This document shows positions 7,032 through 14,926 of a stretch of DNA of 64,000 bases, one piece after another (position 1 is the first letter of the stretch; every line of letters starts with the position of its first letter). The translations under genes were made by a program, and so were the position numbers. Below the pieces are notes generated by a model. That model did not search any database and was not told the DNA's origin. It worked only from the letters and a program-made list of their open reading frames with translations. The stretch comes from Acidimicrobiaceae bacterium (GTDB lineage: Bacteria; Actinomycetota; Acidimicrobiia; Acidimicrobiales; Ilumatobacteraceae). The stretch covers positions 105,673 through 169,672 of the forward strand of contig JACJWG010000010.1 of NCBI GenBank assembly GCA_020637235.1, written 5' to 3'.

Positions 7032-8675
7032 TCAGCCGTCGAGCACGGTGACGGTGCCGGTGGAGCCGTCGACGCGCACCCATGCGCCGTCGGGGATCCG
7101 TCGCGTGGCGTCGGTGACGCTCACCACGCACGGGATGCCGAGCTCGCGGCTCACGATGATCGCGTGACTCACGACGGCCCCGACGTTCACCACCACCGCC
7201 ACCGCCGGCACGAACAGCGGGGTCCATGCCGGATCGGTGATCGGGGCCACCAGCACGTCGCCGGGCTCGAGCGCGAAGGGATCACCCGGATCGAGCACCA
7301 CACGAGCCCGCCCCTCGGCGACCCCGGGTGCACCTGGCACGCCGGCGAGCACGTCGCCCGGCGCCGCGGCCTCCACCACCACGTCGCCCTTGCGCGGCCA
7401 CTGCGACAGCGGCGGCGCTGCGCCGTCGACGATGAACGGCGGCTCGAGCTCGAACAGCTCGAGGTACTGCTCTTCGCGGGCGGTGAGCCGGGGGCGGAAC
7501 TCGTCGGGTCCGGCGACGAAGGCGTCGAGCTCGTCCTCGAGCAGCATGCACACCTCGCTCATCGTGTAGTCGTGTCGCGCCGCCAGCTCGCGCACCACGA
7601 TGCGCACCTCGTGGAGCACGCGGATGACGTTGGTCTTCGTGCGCTCGCGCCCGGCCAGGTAGGCGTGCGCCGACGCGAGCCCCATCTCGAACTGGGCGAG
7701 CGTGTCGGGTTGCCCGGCCAGGATCTCGCGCACCCTCGCCGTCGCGGCCTCACGCGCCGCGGCGTTGACATCGTTGCGCGCCATCGGCGACTCGTCGTCG
7801 GGTGCGCCACGCATGCGGTCGACCAACACGGTCACCAGCGCCGGCTTGGTCTCCCACACCTCGCTGCGGATGTCCCACTCGTTCGGACCACGGCTGCCGA
7901 ACTCGCGAATGAACGCTGCGAAGCCCTCGCGGTATTCGGCCGACGCGGGATCGAGGCGCGACAGCTCCCACATCGCTCGGCTCGGTGCGGCCGAGTCGAC
8001 GTCGCCGACGCTGGTGATGAGGGTGAGCGCGAGCGATGGATCGCCCAGTGCCTCGGCCACGGCGCCGAGCACGCCGGGACCGATCGACGAGCCCGCCGTG
8101 ACCGCGAGGTGCCGGCGGAACAGCTGCCGCAGGAGGGGCGCGAGCTCGTGTGCACGTGCCACCAGTTGGTCGTCCGTCAGCGTCGCGAGATCGGGCCGCG
8201 ACGCCCGGGCCGCTCGCGATCGTTCGCGGTCGTCACGCAACTCGGGCAGATCGGTGGCGGTCATCACGCCCTGCATCCACGCACCCATCCGCTCGGACAC
8301 CGTTGCGTTCTCGTGCCACGGCTCGGGCACATACGGCGGCTTGTCGGGATGGTCGCCGAAGTACGCCTGGTCGATCGCCTCGGGCGTCAACCCCGGTCCG
8401 CGCACCCCGAACAACCGCGTCGACGACCCGTTGATGTAGAGGTGGCCGCCCACGAGGCACACCACCTCGGGGTGGGTCTCGGAGAGCTCCTCGGGCTCCA
8501 TCGACGCGAAGTCGTACAGGCCGGCCTCCCGCCAGCCCTGCAGCATCGGCGTCCACGTGAGCGTCCATCCGAGCGGGCTCACGGGGTCGGGCAGCACCTC
8601 GCCGGCGTTGGCGCGGGTGAGCAGTGGGTAACGCGGGTTGATGTCCCAGTCGATGAACCAACGATCGGCGACCAT
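7032..8675 (-). CDS. PEP-utilising/phosphohistidine-domain protein without ATP-binding domain (paralog 1)
   Basis: A 547-residue protein resembling the C-terminal two thirds of rifampin phosphotransferase and PEP-synthase-like enzymes. The N-terminal part has R-A-N-A-G-E-V-L-P-D-P-V-S-P-L, the central part G-R-E-R-T-K-T-N-V-I-R-x-L-H-E, and the C-terminal swivelling domain ends with V-S-H-A-I-I-V-S-R-E-L-G-I-P-C. H504 is the expected phospho-carrier histidine. The N-terminal ATP-grasp (PEP/pyruvate-binding) domain that normally phosphorylates this His is absent. The ATG at 8675 has AAAGGA about 8 nt upstream. It lies 28 bp after a paralog on the same strand, so both are probably one operon. 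Substrate unknown. Confidence 0.85.
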   Translation of the reverse strand: MVADRWFIDWDINPRYPLLTRANAGEVLPDPVSPLGWTLTWTPMLQGWREAGLYDFASMEPEELSETHPEVVCLVGGHLYINGSSTRLFGVRGPGLTPEAIDQAYFGDHPDKPPYVPEPWHENATVSERMGAWMQGVMTATDLPELRDDRERSRAARASRPDLATLTDDQLVARAHELAPLLRQLFRRHLAVTAGSSIGPGVLGAVAEALGDPSLALTLITSVGDVDSAAPSRAMWELSRLDPASAEYREGFAAFIREFGSRGPNEWDIRSEVWETKPALVTVLVDRMRGAPDDESPMARNDVNAAAREAATARVREILAGQPDTLAQFEMGLASAHAYLAGRERTKTNVIRVLHEVRIVVRELAARHDYTMSEVCMLLEDELDAFVAGPDEFRPRLTAREEQYLELFELEPPFIVDGAAPPLSQWPRKGDVVVEAAAPGDVLAGVPGAPGVAEGRARVVLDPGDPFALEPGDVLVAPITDPAWTPLFVPAVAVVVNVGAVVSHAIIVSRELGIPCVVSVTDATRRIPDGAWVRVDGSTGTVTVLDG

Positions 8676-8703
8676 CTCCGGATCCTTTCGATGTGGGCGG
8701 GTG

Positions 8704-10371
8704 TCAGGCCAGCTCGAGCACGGTGACGGCGCCGGTGCTGCCGTCGACGCGGATGCGTGAGCCGTCGGGGATGCGACGCGTGGCGTCGGTGGCCGAGATG
8801 ACGCACGGGATGCCGAGCTCGCGGCTCACGATGATCGCGTGACTGAGGGCCGCACCGACGTCGACCACCACCCCGGCGGCCGGCACGAACAGCGGGGTCC
8901 ACGACGGGTCGGTGATCGGCGCGACCAGGATGTCACCGGGCTCCAGGGCCGTGGGGTCGTTCGAGTCGAGGATCACGCGCGCGATCCCTTCGGCGTGCCC
9001 AGGGCAGCCGGGCAAGCCGGCCATCGTGTCGCCCGCACCGAGCATCCCCTCGGCGGGCGCGTCGCGACGGACCCACGTGTCGGGGCCGTCGGTGCGACCG
9101 ACGAACACGAACGGTGGGACCAGCTCCTGCAGCCTCCGGTACTCGCTGCGTCGCTCGCGGATCGTGTCGGTGAACGCGTGCGGGTCGTCGATGCACGCCT
9201 CCACTTCGGCCATGCGCAGGAACCCGAAGTCCTCGATCTCGTCGAACGCACCCTTGGCCACCATGCGGGCGCCGAACTCGCGCATCGCCATCCGCATCTC
9301 ATGGATACAGCGGATGTTGTTGGTCTTGGTGCGCTCGCGACCCGGCAGCCACGCTGCCGAGCACGCGATCGCCGCGGCCAGCTGGCCGTGGGTGGCGGGA
9401 TCGCCCTCCACCATGGCGAGCAGCTCGGCGGCCGCCGCCTCGCGCTGGCGGGCCCGCTCGGCGTTGTGGAGGGCCGGATCGGCGTCGTCGCTCGCGCCGC
9501 GCATCCGGTCGATCGCGGCGAGGGCGAGCGCCGGACGCGTCTCCCAGGTGGGCGACCGCGCCTCCCACTCGTTCGGACCGCGACTGCCGAACTCGTACAG
9601 GAACTCGTCGAACGCCGTACGGAACTCGTCGCTGTCGGGATCCATCCGCGACATCGCCCACATCGCGTGGCTGGGGGCAGCCGAGTCGACCTCCCCGATG
9701 CCGGCGAGGATCGGCAGGATCAGATCCGGGCGGCCGACGGCGGTGGCCACCGCCGAGATCGCGCCCACCGGTACGGTCGCCATGTAGGTGGTGAACAGGT
9801 GGTGTGCGAAGTACGTGCGGTGGTACGGCACGAGCTCGAGGTAGCGCTGCCAGAGCTGCAGCTCCGTCCACGTCGAGTAGTCCGGACGGTCGTGGCGCAT
9901 CTGCTTGGTCTCGTCGCGGTCGGCGGTGAGCTCGGTCAGATCGGACAGCGCGGTCTGCGCGAACACCCACCCGAACGTCTCGCCGATCCGCTCGCTCAGG
10001 TCGGGGCGCACGTCGCCGGGCATCTCGCTGTACGGCGGGATGCCGGGCTGTGCGCCGAAGAACGTGTCGTCCATCGCCTGCCACGACAGGCCCGGGGCAC
10101 GTTCGCCGAAGAGTCGGATGAGCGAGGCGTTCAGATAGCAGTAGCCGCCCTGCACGCCGAGCTGGCAGTACTGGTCGTCGGGGAACTCGTCGGCCTCGAA
10201 CGCCCCCATCCGCACCCAGGCGTCGCGCCAGCCCAGCTCGGCGTACCACAGCGCGGTGTCGCTGGTGAGCGGCGTGACCGGATCGGGGAACACCTCCCCC
10301 ACGTTGGCTCGTGTGTAGAGCGGGAAGCGCTCCGACAGATCGGAGTCGGTCACGTAGTAGCGGTCGCCCAT
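8704..10371 (-). CDS. PEP-utilising/phosphohistidine-domain protein without ATP-binding domain (paralog 2)
   Basis: A 555-residue paralog of the next gene, first in the operon. It shares the order R-A-N-V-G-E-V-F-P-D-P-V-T-P-L, D-S-A-A-P-S-H-A-M-W, E-F-G-S-R-G-P-N-E-W, G-R-E-R-T-K-T-N and the swivelling-domain motif L-S-H-A-I-I-V-S-R-E-L-G-I-P-C with H511. Like its partner it lacks an ATP-grasp domain, so phosphorylation would need a separate enzyme. The ATG at 10371 is chosen because GGGGGA lies 6 nt upstream and it aligns with the paralog start; the frame is open further but that region is promoter DNA. It is divergent from the UbiB-like kinase gene. Confidence 0.85.
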   Translation of the reverse strand: MGDRYYVTDSDLSERFPLYTRANVGEVFPDPVTPLTSDTALWYAELGWRDAWVRMGAFEADEFPDDQYCQLGVQGGYCYLNASLIRLFGERAPGLSWQAMDDTFFGAQPGIPPYSEMPGDVRPDLSERIGETFGWVFAQTALSDLTELTADRDETKQMRHDRPDYSTWTELQLWQRYLELVPYHRTYFAHHLFTTYMATVPVGAISAVATAVGRPDLILPILAGIGEVDSAAPSHAMWAMSRMDPDSDEFRTAFDEFLYEFGSRGPNEWEARSPTWETRPALALAAIDRMRGASDDADPALHNAERARQREAAAAELLAMVEGDPATHGQLAAAIACSAAWLPGRERTKTNNIRCIHEMRMAMREFGARMVAKGAFDEIEDFGFLRMAEVEACIDDPHAFTDTIRERRSEYRRLQELVPPFVFVGRTDGPDTWVRRDAPAEGMLGAGDTMAGLPGCPGHAEGIARVILDSNDPTALEPGDILVAPITDPSWTPLFVPAAGVVVDVGAALSHAIIVSRELGIPCVISATDATRRIPDGSRIRVDGSTGAVTVLELA

Positions 10372-10423
10372 GTCGTCCCCCCAGACGCTCGGTGCTGCAG
10401 CCGTCCCCCGACGGCCGGGCCGC

Positions 10424-10449
10424 ATCTTAGGCACGTGACTGACGTCACG
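10424..10449 (-). promoter_or_regulatory. Promoter with dyad operator for the phosphohistidine-domain operon
   Basis: TAAGAT (10429-10424, minus) is a good -10 about 50 nt before ATG 10371. Immediately upstream is the perfect dyad CGTGAC-TGAC-GTCACG at 10434-10449, sitting between -10 and -35, where a repressor would block RNA polymerase. The regulator is unknown. Confidence 0.45.
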
Positions 10450-10514
10450 CGCCAGGATCGTGTCCCGATGGCACGAGTCGGGCGGACGCGTGGCCGAACG
10501 GACCCAGGTGCTGC

Positions 10515-10520
10515 GATCCT
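10515..10520 (+). promoter_or_regulatory. Weak -10 (GATCCT) for the UbiB-like gene
   Basis: GATCCT ends exactly 6 nt before ATG 10527, the spacing expected if transcription starts at the start codon. There is no Shine-Dalgarno sequence. Confidence 0.35.
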
Positions 10521-10526
10521 GTGGGC

Positions 10527-12128
10527 ATGGAACGTTCGGCCCCGCCTGCCGACTGCACCTGGGGTGCCTACACCGAGGAAGGCCCGTGGGTGCTCGAACG
10601 CGAGCACATCCGATGGATGCCGATCGCGTCGCGCCTGCGCGACGCGGCACGGGCCGAGGTGCCGGTGCTCACCCGCCCCTCGACGGTGCCGCCCGGCGCA
10701 CGCGTCGTCACGGTGGTCCGCGAGCTCGGCGGCGCCGTCGCGCCGTGGATGTGGGCGAAGCGGCGCGGGCGGTTCGCCACCGGCGAGGCCAGCCGTGCCG
10801 ACATCTCCCGACGTCTGCGTCAGGCCGCCGAACGTCTCGGCGCCACGTACATCAAGCTCGGCCAGATCATCTCGAGCGGTGAGGGCCTGTTCCCCGCCGA
10901 GCTGGTGACCGAGTTCAAGCTGTGCCGCGATCAGGTGCCGGCCGAGCCGTTCGACGTGGTGCGCACCACGGTGGAGGCCGACCTCGGTGGCCGACTCGAG
11001 GACCTCTTCGCCTCGTTCGACACCACGCCGCTGGCCGCGGCATCGATCGCCCAGGTGCACGCGGCCGTCCTGCACACCGGTGAAGAGGTGGTGGTGAAGG
11101 TGCAGCGTCCGAGCGTCAGCCAGTTCGTGCGCAAGGACCTGCGGGTGATGGCGTGGCTCGCACCGCACCTGGTCGGGCGGATCCCGATCGCCGCGCTGGC
11201 CAACCCGCCGGCGTTGGTGGAGCTGTTCGCCGAGACCATCGTCGAAGAACTCGACTTCCGCATGGAAGCGGCCAACATGATCGACGTCGCGTCGATGCTG
11301 CACGAGCTGGGACAGACCGGCTACGTGGTGCCCCGTCCGCACCCGACGCTCGTCACCCGACGGGTGCTCGTGATGCAGCGCGTGCACGGGTTCAACTTCG
11401 ACGACGTCGCCGGCATGAAGGACGCCGGCATCGACACCGAGCAGGTGGTGCGCACGGCGATGGTGGCGCTGATGGAGGGCGCCATGGTGTACGGCGTGTT
11501 CCACGGCGATCTGCACGGCGGCAACTTGTTCGTGCTGCGCGACGGCCGCACCGCGCTGCTCGACTTCGGCATCGTCGGCCGGCTCACCGGCGAGCGACGC
11601 CTCGCGTTCTTGCGGATGATGCTGTCGGCCACCACCAACGACGTCCGGGGCCAGATGGCGGCGATGCGCGACCTCGGTGCACTGCCCGCCGACACCGACC
11701 TCGAGGCGGTGATCGCCGACCTGCGGCTCGACCTGCCGCCGATCGACCCCACCACGCTCACCGGCGAAGAGCTCGTCGCCGAGGTGCAGCGGGTCGTGAA
11801 GGCACTGCTCGGCTACGGCGCACGGATGCCGAAGGAGCTGATGCTCTACGTGAAGAACATGGTGTTCCTCGACGGGGCGATGGCGCGACTCGCCCCCGAC
11901 CTCGACCTGATCGGCGAGATCGCGAAGATCTCGATGATGTTCGCCGAGCGCCACGGCGAACGCCTCGGCCGCGAGCTCGGCATCGACCACACCGCGGTCG
12001 AGATGAACATGGACGGCGTCAAGGCGAGCTTCGGGGTGGACGCCACCACCGAGTCGCTCACCTACCGCGAGCTGCAGGCGCGCCGCGAGCTCATCAGCAA
12101 GCGCATGCGCGACCACGTCGCCCGCTGA
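10527..12128 (+). CDS. UbiB/ABC1/ADCK-family atypical kinase
   Basis: A 533-residue atypical kinase-like ATPase. The family-defining K-x-G-Q motif appears as Y-I-K-L-G-Q-I-I-S-S (about 108-117), the Ala-rich nucleotide loop as A-A-A-S-I-A-Q-V-H-A-A, the paired acidic motif as E-E-L-D-F-R-M-E-A-A-N, and the catalytic segment as F-H-G-D-L-H-G-G-N with D-F-G about 20 residues later. UbiB proteins support quinone and lipid metabolism at the membrane; in menaquinone-using actinobacteria the partner is unknown. Start ATG 10527 is preferred over the GTG at 10521 because of the -10 spacing. Divergent from the phosphohistidine operon. Confidence 0.93.
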   Translation: MERSAPPADCTWGAYTEEGPWVLEREHIRWMPIASRLRDAARAEVPVLTRPSTVPPGARVVTVVRELGGAVAPWMWAKRRGRFATGEASRADISRRLRQAAERLGATYIKLGQIISSGEGLFPAELVTEFKLCRDQVPAEPFDVVRTTVEADLGGRLEDLFASFDTTPLAAASIAQVHAAVLHTGEEVVVKVQRPSVSQFVRKDLRVMAWLAPHLVGRIPIAALANPPALVELFAETIVEELDFRMEAANMIDVASMLHELGQTGYVVPRPHPTLVTRRVLVMQRVHGFNFDDVAGMKDAGIDTEQVVRTAMVALMEGAMVYGVFHGDLHGGNLFVLRDGRTALLDFGIVGRLTGERRLAFLRMMLSATTNDVRGQMAAMRDLGALPADTDLEAVIADLRLDLPPIDPTTLTGEELVAEVQRVVKALLGYGARMPKELMLYVKNMVFLDGAMARLAPDLDLIGEIAKISMMFAERHGERLGRELGIDHTAVEMNMDGVKASFGVDATTESLTYRELQARRELISKRMRDHVAR

Positions 12129-12135
12129 CCCGACC

Positions 12136-12182
12136 CCTTCGTGAGCCGGATGCGCAGCCGGTGCGCATCCGGCTCACGAAGG
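12136..12182. terminator. Perfect 21-bp stem / 5-nt loop palindrome between UbiB-like gene and nucS
   Basis: 12136-12156 is the exact reverse complement of 12162-12182, with the loop GCCGG. No T-run follows. It begins 8 bp after the UbiB-like stop codon, so it may end that transcript. Its right arm also covers the -35 region of the nucS promoter (-10 at 12192), so it may instead or also act as an operator. Confidence 0.7.
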
Positions 12183-12191
12183 TGCGTGGCC

Positions 12192-12197
12192 TAACGT
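12192..12197 (+). promoter_or_regulatory. -10 element (TAACGT) for nucS
   Basis: TAACGT ends 10 nt before ATG 12208 with no ribosome site in between, predicting a leaderless or nearly leaderless mRNA. The large palindrome ends 9 bp upstream of it. Confidence 0.5.
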
Positions 12198-12207
12198 GGG
12201 GGCCCTC

Positions 12208-12867
12208 ATGCGTCTGGTCATCGCTCGCTGTTCCGTCGACTACGCCGGTCGACTCACCGCCCACCTGCCCGAGGCCACCCGGCTGATCATGGTGAAGCAC
12301 GACGGCTGTGTCGCCATCCACGCCGACGGCGGGGCCTACAAGCCGCTCAACTGGATGAACGCCCCGAACACGCTCGCCGATCGTGGCGACCACTGGGTGG
12401 TCACCAACCCCAAGGGCGAGACGCTCACGATCACCTTGCACGAGGTGATGAGCGACTCGGCCCACGAGTTCGGCGAGGATCCGGGCCTGCAGAAAGACGG
12501 TGTCGAGGCGCACCTGCAGGAGCTGCTCGCCGCCTCACCACAGGCGATCGAGGACGGGCTCACCCTCGTTCGCCGCGAGTACCCGACGGCGATCGGTCCG
12601 ATCGACCTGGTGTGCCGCGACACCGGCGGCCAGGTGGTGGCGATCGAGGTGAAGCGCCGGGGCGAGATCGACGGCGTCGAGCAGCTCACCCGCTACATCG
12701 ACCGTCTGCACCTCGACAGTTCGCTCGGCCAGGTGCGCGGCGTGTTCGTGGCCCAGGTGGTGAAGCCACAGGCCCGGGTGCTCGCCGAAGCCCGCGGTTA
12801 CCGAGTCGTGGAAGTCGACTACGACGAGCTGCGCGGGATGCGTCCCGACGAGTTGCGCCTGTTCTGA
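12208..12867 (+). CDS. nucS: Mismatch-specific endonuclease NucS/EndoMS
   Basis: A 219-residue NucS, which cuts both strands at G-T, G-G and T-T mismatches and replaces MutS/MutL in most actinobacteria. The N-terminus M-R-L-V-I-A-R-C-S-V-D-Y-A-G-R-L and the segment A-Y-K-P-L-N-W-M match mycobacterial NucS. The RecB-like nuclease site follows the D-X13-E-X-K pattern with D133, E147 and K149. The C-terminus R-P-D-E-L-R-L-F looks like the sliding-clamp binding tail of actinobacterial NucS. ATG 12208 is chosen over GTG 12196 from homology and the -10 spacing. Confidence 0.96.
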   Translation: MRLVIARCSVDYAGRLTAHLPEATRLIMVKHDGCVAIHADGGAYKPLNWMNAPNTLADRGDHWVVTNPKGETLTITLHEVMSDSAHEFGEDPGLQKDGVEAHLQELLAASPQAIEDGLTLVRREYPTAIGPIDLVCRDTGGQVVAIEVKRRGEIDGVEQLTRYIDRLHLDSSLGQVRGVFVAQVVKPQARVLAEARGYRVVEVDYDELRGMRPDELRLF

Positions 12868-12880
12868 CGATCGCATCCAC

Positions 12881-12886
12881 CACAAT
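12881..12886 (+). promoter_or_regulatory. Weak -10 (CACAAT) for manA
   Basis: CACAAT ends exactly 6 nt before ATG 12893. This favours ATG 12893 over the adjacent GTG at 12890 and suggests a leaderless transcript. Confidence 0.35.
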
Positions 12887-12892
12887 GGCGTG

Positions 12893-13945
12893 ATGCAGCG
12901 GGTGTCGGGGGTCGTGCAGCACTATGCGTGGGGCGACCGTGACGTCCTGCCCACACTGCTCGATGCGTCACCCGACGGCCGCCCGTGGGCCGAGCTCTGG
13001 TTGGGCACACATCCGGGCGGTCCGTCCACCGTGGGCGACGGCGCGCCGCTGGCCGACGTCGCCGGCGAACTGCCCTACCTGTTGAAGGTGCTCACCGCCG
13101 CCGAGGCCCTGTCGCTGCAGACACATCCGAGCGACGAGCAGGCCCGCAGCGGGTTCGCCCGCGAGGAGGCCGCCGGGATCCCCCGCGACGCCCCCACCCG
13201 CGTGTACCGCGACCCGTTCGCGAAGCCCGAACTCATCTGTGCGCTCACCTCGTTCGATGCGCTCTGCGGGTTCCGTCCGGTGCACGTGTCGGCGGCGCTG
13301 CTCGACGATCTCGGCCTGCGCGACCTGGCCGCACGCTTGCGCGGCGAGGGGCTCTCGGCGATGGTCGCGGCGATCTACCGTCGACAGGTGCCGATCGAGC
13401 CGATCGTCGCGGCGTGCATCGGCCGAGTGGAGGTGGAGGCGCGGCTCGTCGCCCGGTTGGCCGAGCAGTACCCCCTCGATCCGAGCGTCGCCGTCACACT
13501 GCTGCTGCACCGTGTGCAGCTGACGCCGGGCGAGGCGATCTTCCTGGGTCCGGGCAATCTCCACGCCTACCTGTCGGGGGCCGGGGTCGAGATCATGTCC
13601 GCCAGCGACAACGTGGTGCGCGGCGGGATGACCACCAAGCACGTCGACGTCGACGAACTGCTCGCCGTGCTCGACATCCGCCCGATCGCCGATCCCCGCG
13701 TCACGCCTGTCGAGGACGCCCCCGGCCGCTGGCGGTACGACACGCCCGGCACCCCGTTCCGGCTGTGGCGGATCGAAGTCGCCGGCACGTGCGAGCACAC
13801 CGCCACGGGCCGCGAGCTGCTGCTGTGCACCGACGGCGCCACCGATGTGCTCGGCCGCGGCCAGACGCTGTTGCTGATGCCCGGCGAGACCGTCCGCCTC
13901 GCGGGGATCGCGACCGTGTTCCGGGCAGAGGAGATCGACGTCTGA
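12893..13945 (+). CDS. manA: Mannose-6-phosphate isomerase, class I
   Basis: A 350-residue type I phosphomannose isomerase that interconverts mannose-6-phosphate and fructose-6-phosphate, feeding GDP-mannose and mannoside synthesis. The Zn ligands correspond to Q76 and H78 in S-L-Q-T-H-P-S, E113 in K-P-E-L-I-C-A and H224 in G-N-L-H-A-Y-L; the spacing matches the E. coli enzyme (Q97, H99, E134, H255). The start is ATG 12893. It lies 25 bp after nucS but seems to have its own promoter, and a hairpin element follows it. Confidence 0.95.
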   Translation: MQRVSGVVQHYAWGDRDVLPTLLDASPDGRPWAELWLGTHPGGPSTVGDGAPLADVAGELPYLLKVLTAAEALSLQTHPSDEQARSGFAREEAAGIPRDAPTRVYRDPFAKPELICALTSFDALCGFRPVHVSAALLDDLGLRDLAARLRGEGLSAMVAAIYRRQVPIEPIVAACIGRVEVEARLVARLAEQYPLDPSVAVTLLLHRVQLTPGEAIFLGPGNLHAYLSGAGVEIMSASDNVVRGGMTTKHVDVDELLAVLDIRPIADPRVTPVEDAPGRWRYDTPGTPFRLWRIEVAGTCEHTATGRELLLCTDGATDVLGRGQTLLLMPGETVRLAGIATVFRAEEIDV

Positions 13946-13960
13946 CGATCGCCCACCAGG

Positions 13961-14091
13961 TCCTGGGCGCCGCTCGAGGACGAACCACCTGGTCGCTCGG
14001 ACTCACTGGCACCCGGGAGCGATTCCCGAGTGTTCGGGGTGCCAGGGATCGCTCACCGCCCCAGGTCGGCCGAGACGACTGGCGCCCAGGA
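13961..14091. repeat. Intergenic hairpin element, diverged member of the TCCTGGGCGCC family
   Basis: Its ends are an 11-bp perfect inverted repeat (13961-13971 with 14081-14091). An inner 9-bp perfect stem pairs 14006-14014 with 14037-14045. The left part (TCCTGGGCGCC, then CGAGGAC and ACCACC) matches the two copies near 3.6 kb. It fills the gap between convergent genes and could terminate both. Confidence 0.7.
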
Positions 14092-14102
14092 ACGTCGCGG
14101 CG

Positions 14103-14864
14103 CTACAGCCTGATCGCCGCGTCGAGCGCGAGGTCGAGCAGGCGTTCGCGAGCGGAGTGCTGGCCGTTCCAGTCGCGGTGATCCCACTCGGCGGCGCTCA
14201 CGTCGTCGCCGGCGTACAGCAACTGGCCGTACACCGCACCGCGGAACGTCGCACAGGCGAACATCGCCGACGCCTCCATCTCCACCGTGATGCAGCCCTG
14301 CTCGCGTCGTCGCGCCACCTTCGCGGGCGTCTCGCGGTACACCGCGTCGGTCGTCCACGTGAGCCCACGATCGTGTGGCACCCCACCCGCGGAGAGTGCC
14401 TCGTCGATGGCGGCGACGGCCCGGGGATGCGGCAGCACCGCCACGTCGGCCGGGGCGTAGTGGTAACTGGTGCCCTCGTCGCGGATCGCCCCCGTCGGCA
14501 CGATCACGTGACCGACGTCGAACCCCGGCCGCACGATGCCCGCTCCCCCACACCCGATCACCTGTGTCGCGCCGAGCGCGACGAGGTCCTCGAGCGATCC
14601 GACGGCGGCCGGCGCGCCGACGGGCGGGTTGGTGAGCGCGACGTCGACGCCGCGGTGCGAGACCACGAAGATGCCGTGATCACCGTGTTCGAACCGGACG
14701 CGATGCACGGGTTCGAGCCCGGCCGTTCGGCGACGCACGACGTCGCCGAACCAGCACATCACCCCGCGAGTCGGGAAGCCGAGCTGTGGCCGGTACCGCC
14801 ACGGGTTGATCACCGCTTCCTGCGCGGGGTCGAACTCGAACAGGGGGATGTCGTGGCTCGTCAC
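14103..14864 (-). CDS. Nucleoside phosphorylase (PNP/UDP family 1)
   Basis: A 253-residue phosphorylase of the PNP_UDP_1 superfamily, which splits nucleosides with phosphate. Seen are G-C-G-G-A-G near residue 100 and the purine/pyrimidine-pocket motif C-I-T-V-E-M-E-A-S-A-M-F-A, in which the acidic pair contacts ribose. The Met-Glu-Ala-Ser context resembles uridine phosphorylase, but substrate choice is uncertain. The start is GTG 14864, which lacks a ribosome site and overlaps (GTGA) the stop of a 10-codon leader ORF that sits directly behind a -10 element. Translation is therefore probably coupled to that leader. Confidence 0.88.
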   Translation of the reverse strand: MTSHDIPLFEFDPAQEAVINPWRYRPQLGFPTRGVMCWFGDVVRRRTAGLEPVHRVRFEHGDHGIFVVSHRGVDVALTNPPVGAPAAVGSLEDLVALGATQVIGCGGAGIVRPGFDVGHVIVPTGAIRDEGTSYHYAPADVAVLPHPRAVAAIDEALSAGGVPHDRGLTWTTDAVYRETPAKVARRREQGCITVEMEASAMFACATFRGAVYGQLLYAGDDVSAAEWDHRDWNGQHSARERLLDLALDAAIRL

Positions 14865-14893
14865 GAGTTCGCCAGCACCGCAGCGTCGGTCAC
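14861..14893 (-). CDS. Leaderless 10-codon upstream ORF (V-T-D-A-A-V-L-A-N-S)
   Basis: GTG at 14893 lies 8 nt after TAGGGT on the minus strand. The frame encodes ten residues and its TGA overlaps the GTG of the phosphorylase gene (GTGA). No other ribosome access to the phosphorylase start is visible. Expression is inferred from promoter placement and overlap only. Confidence 0.4.
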   Translation of the reverse strand: MTDAAVLANS

Positions 14894-14901
14894 GGGGGCG
14901 A

Positions 14902-14907
14902 ACCCTA
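14902..14907 (-). promoter_or_regulatory. -10 element (TAGGGT) for the leader ORF and phosphorylase
   Basis: TAGGGT on the minus strand ends 8 nt before GTG 14893 and about 37 nt before the phosphorylase GTG 14864. Confidence 0.5.
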
Positions 14908-14926
14908 CCGGTCGCCCGAGAGGGGA

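Noticed and set aside
8839..10908. Plus-strand open frame of 689 codons over the phosphohistidine gene
   Set aside because: Shadow frame; the minus strand carries conserved motifs and a ribosome site, the plus strand none.
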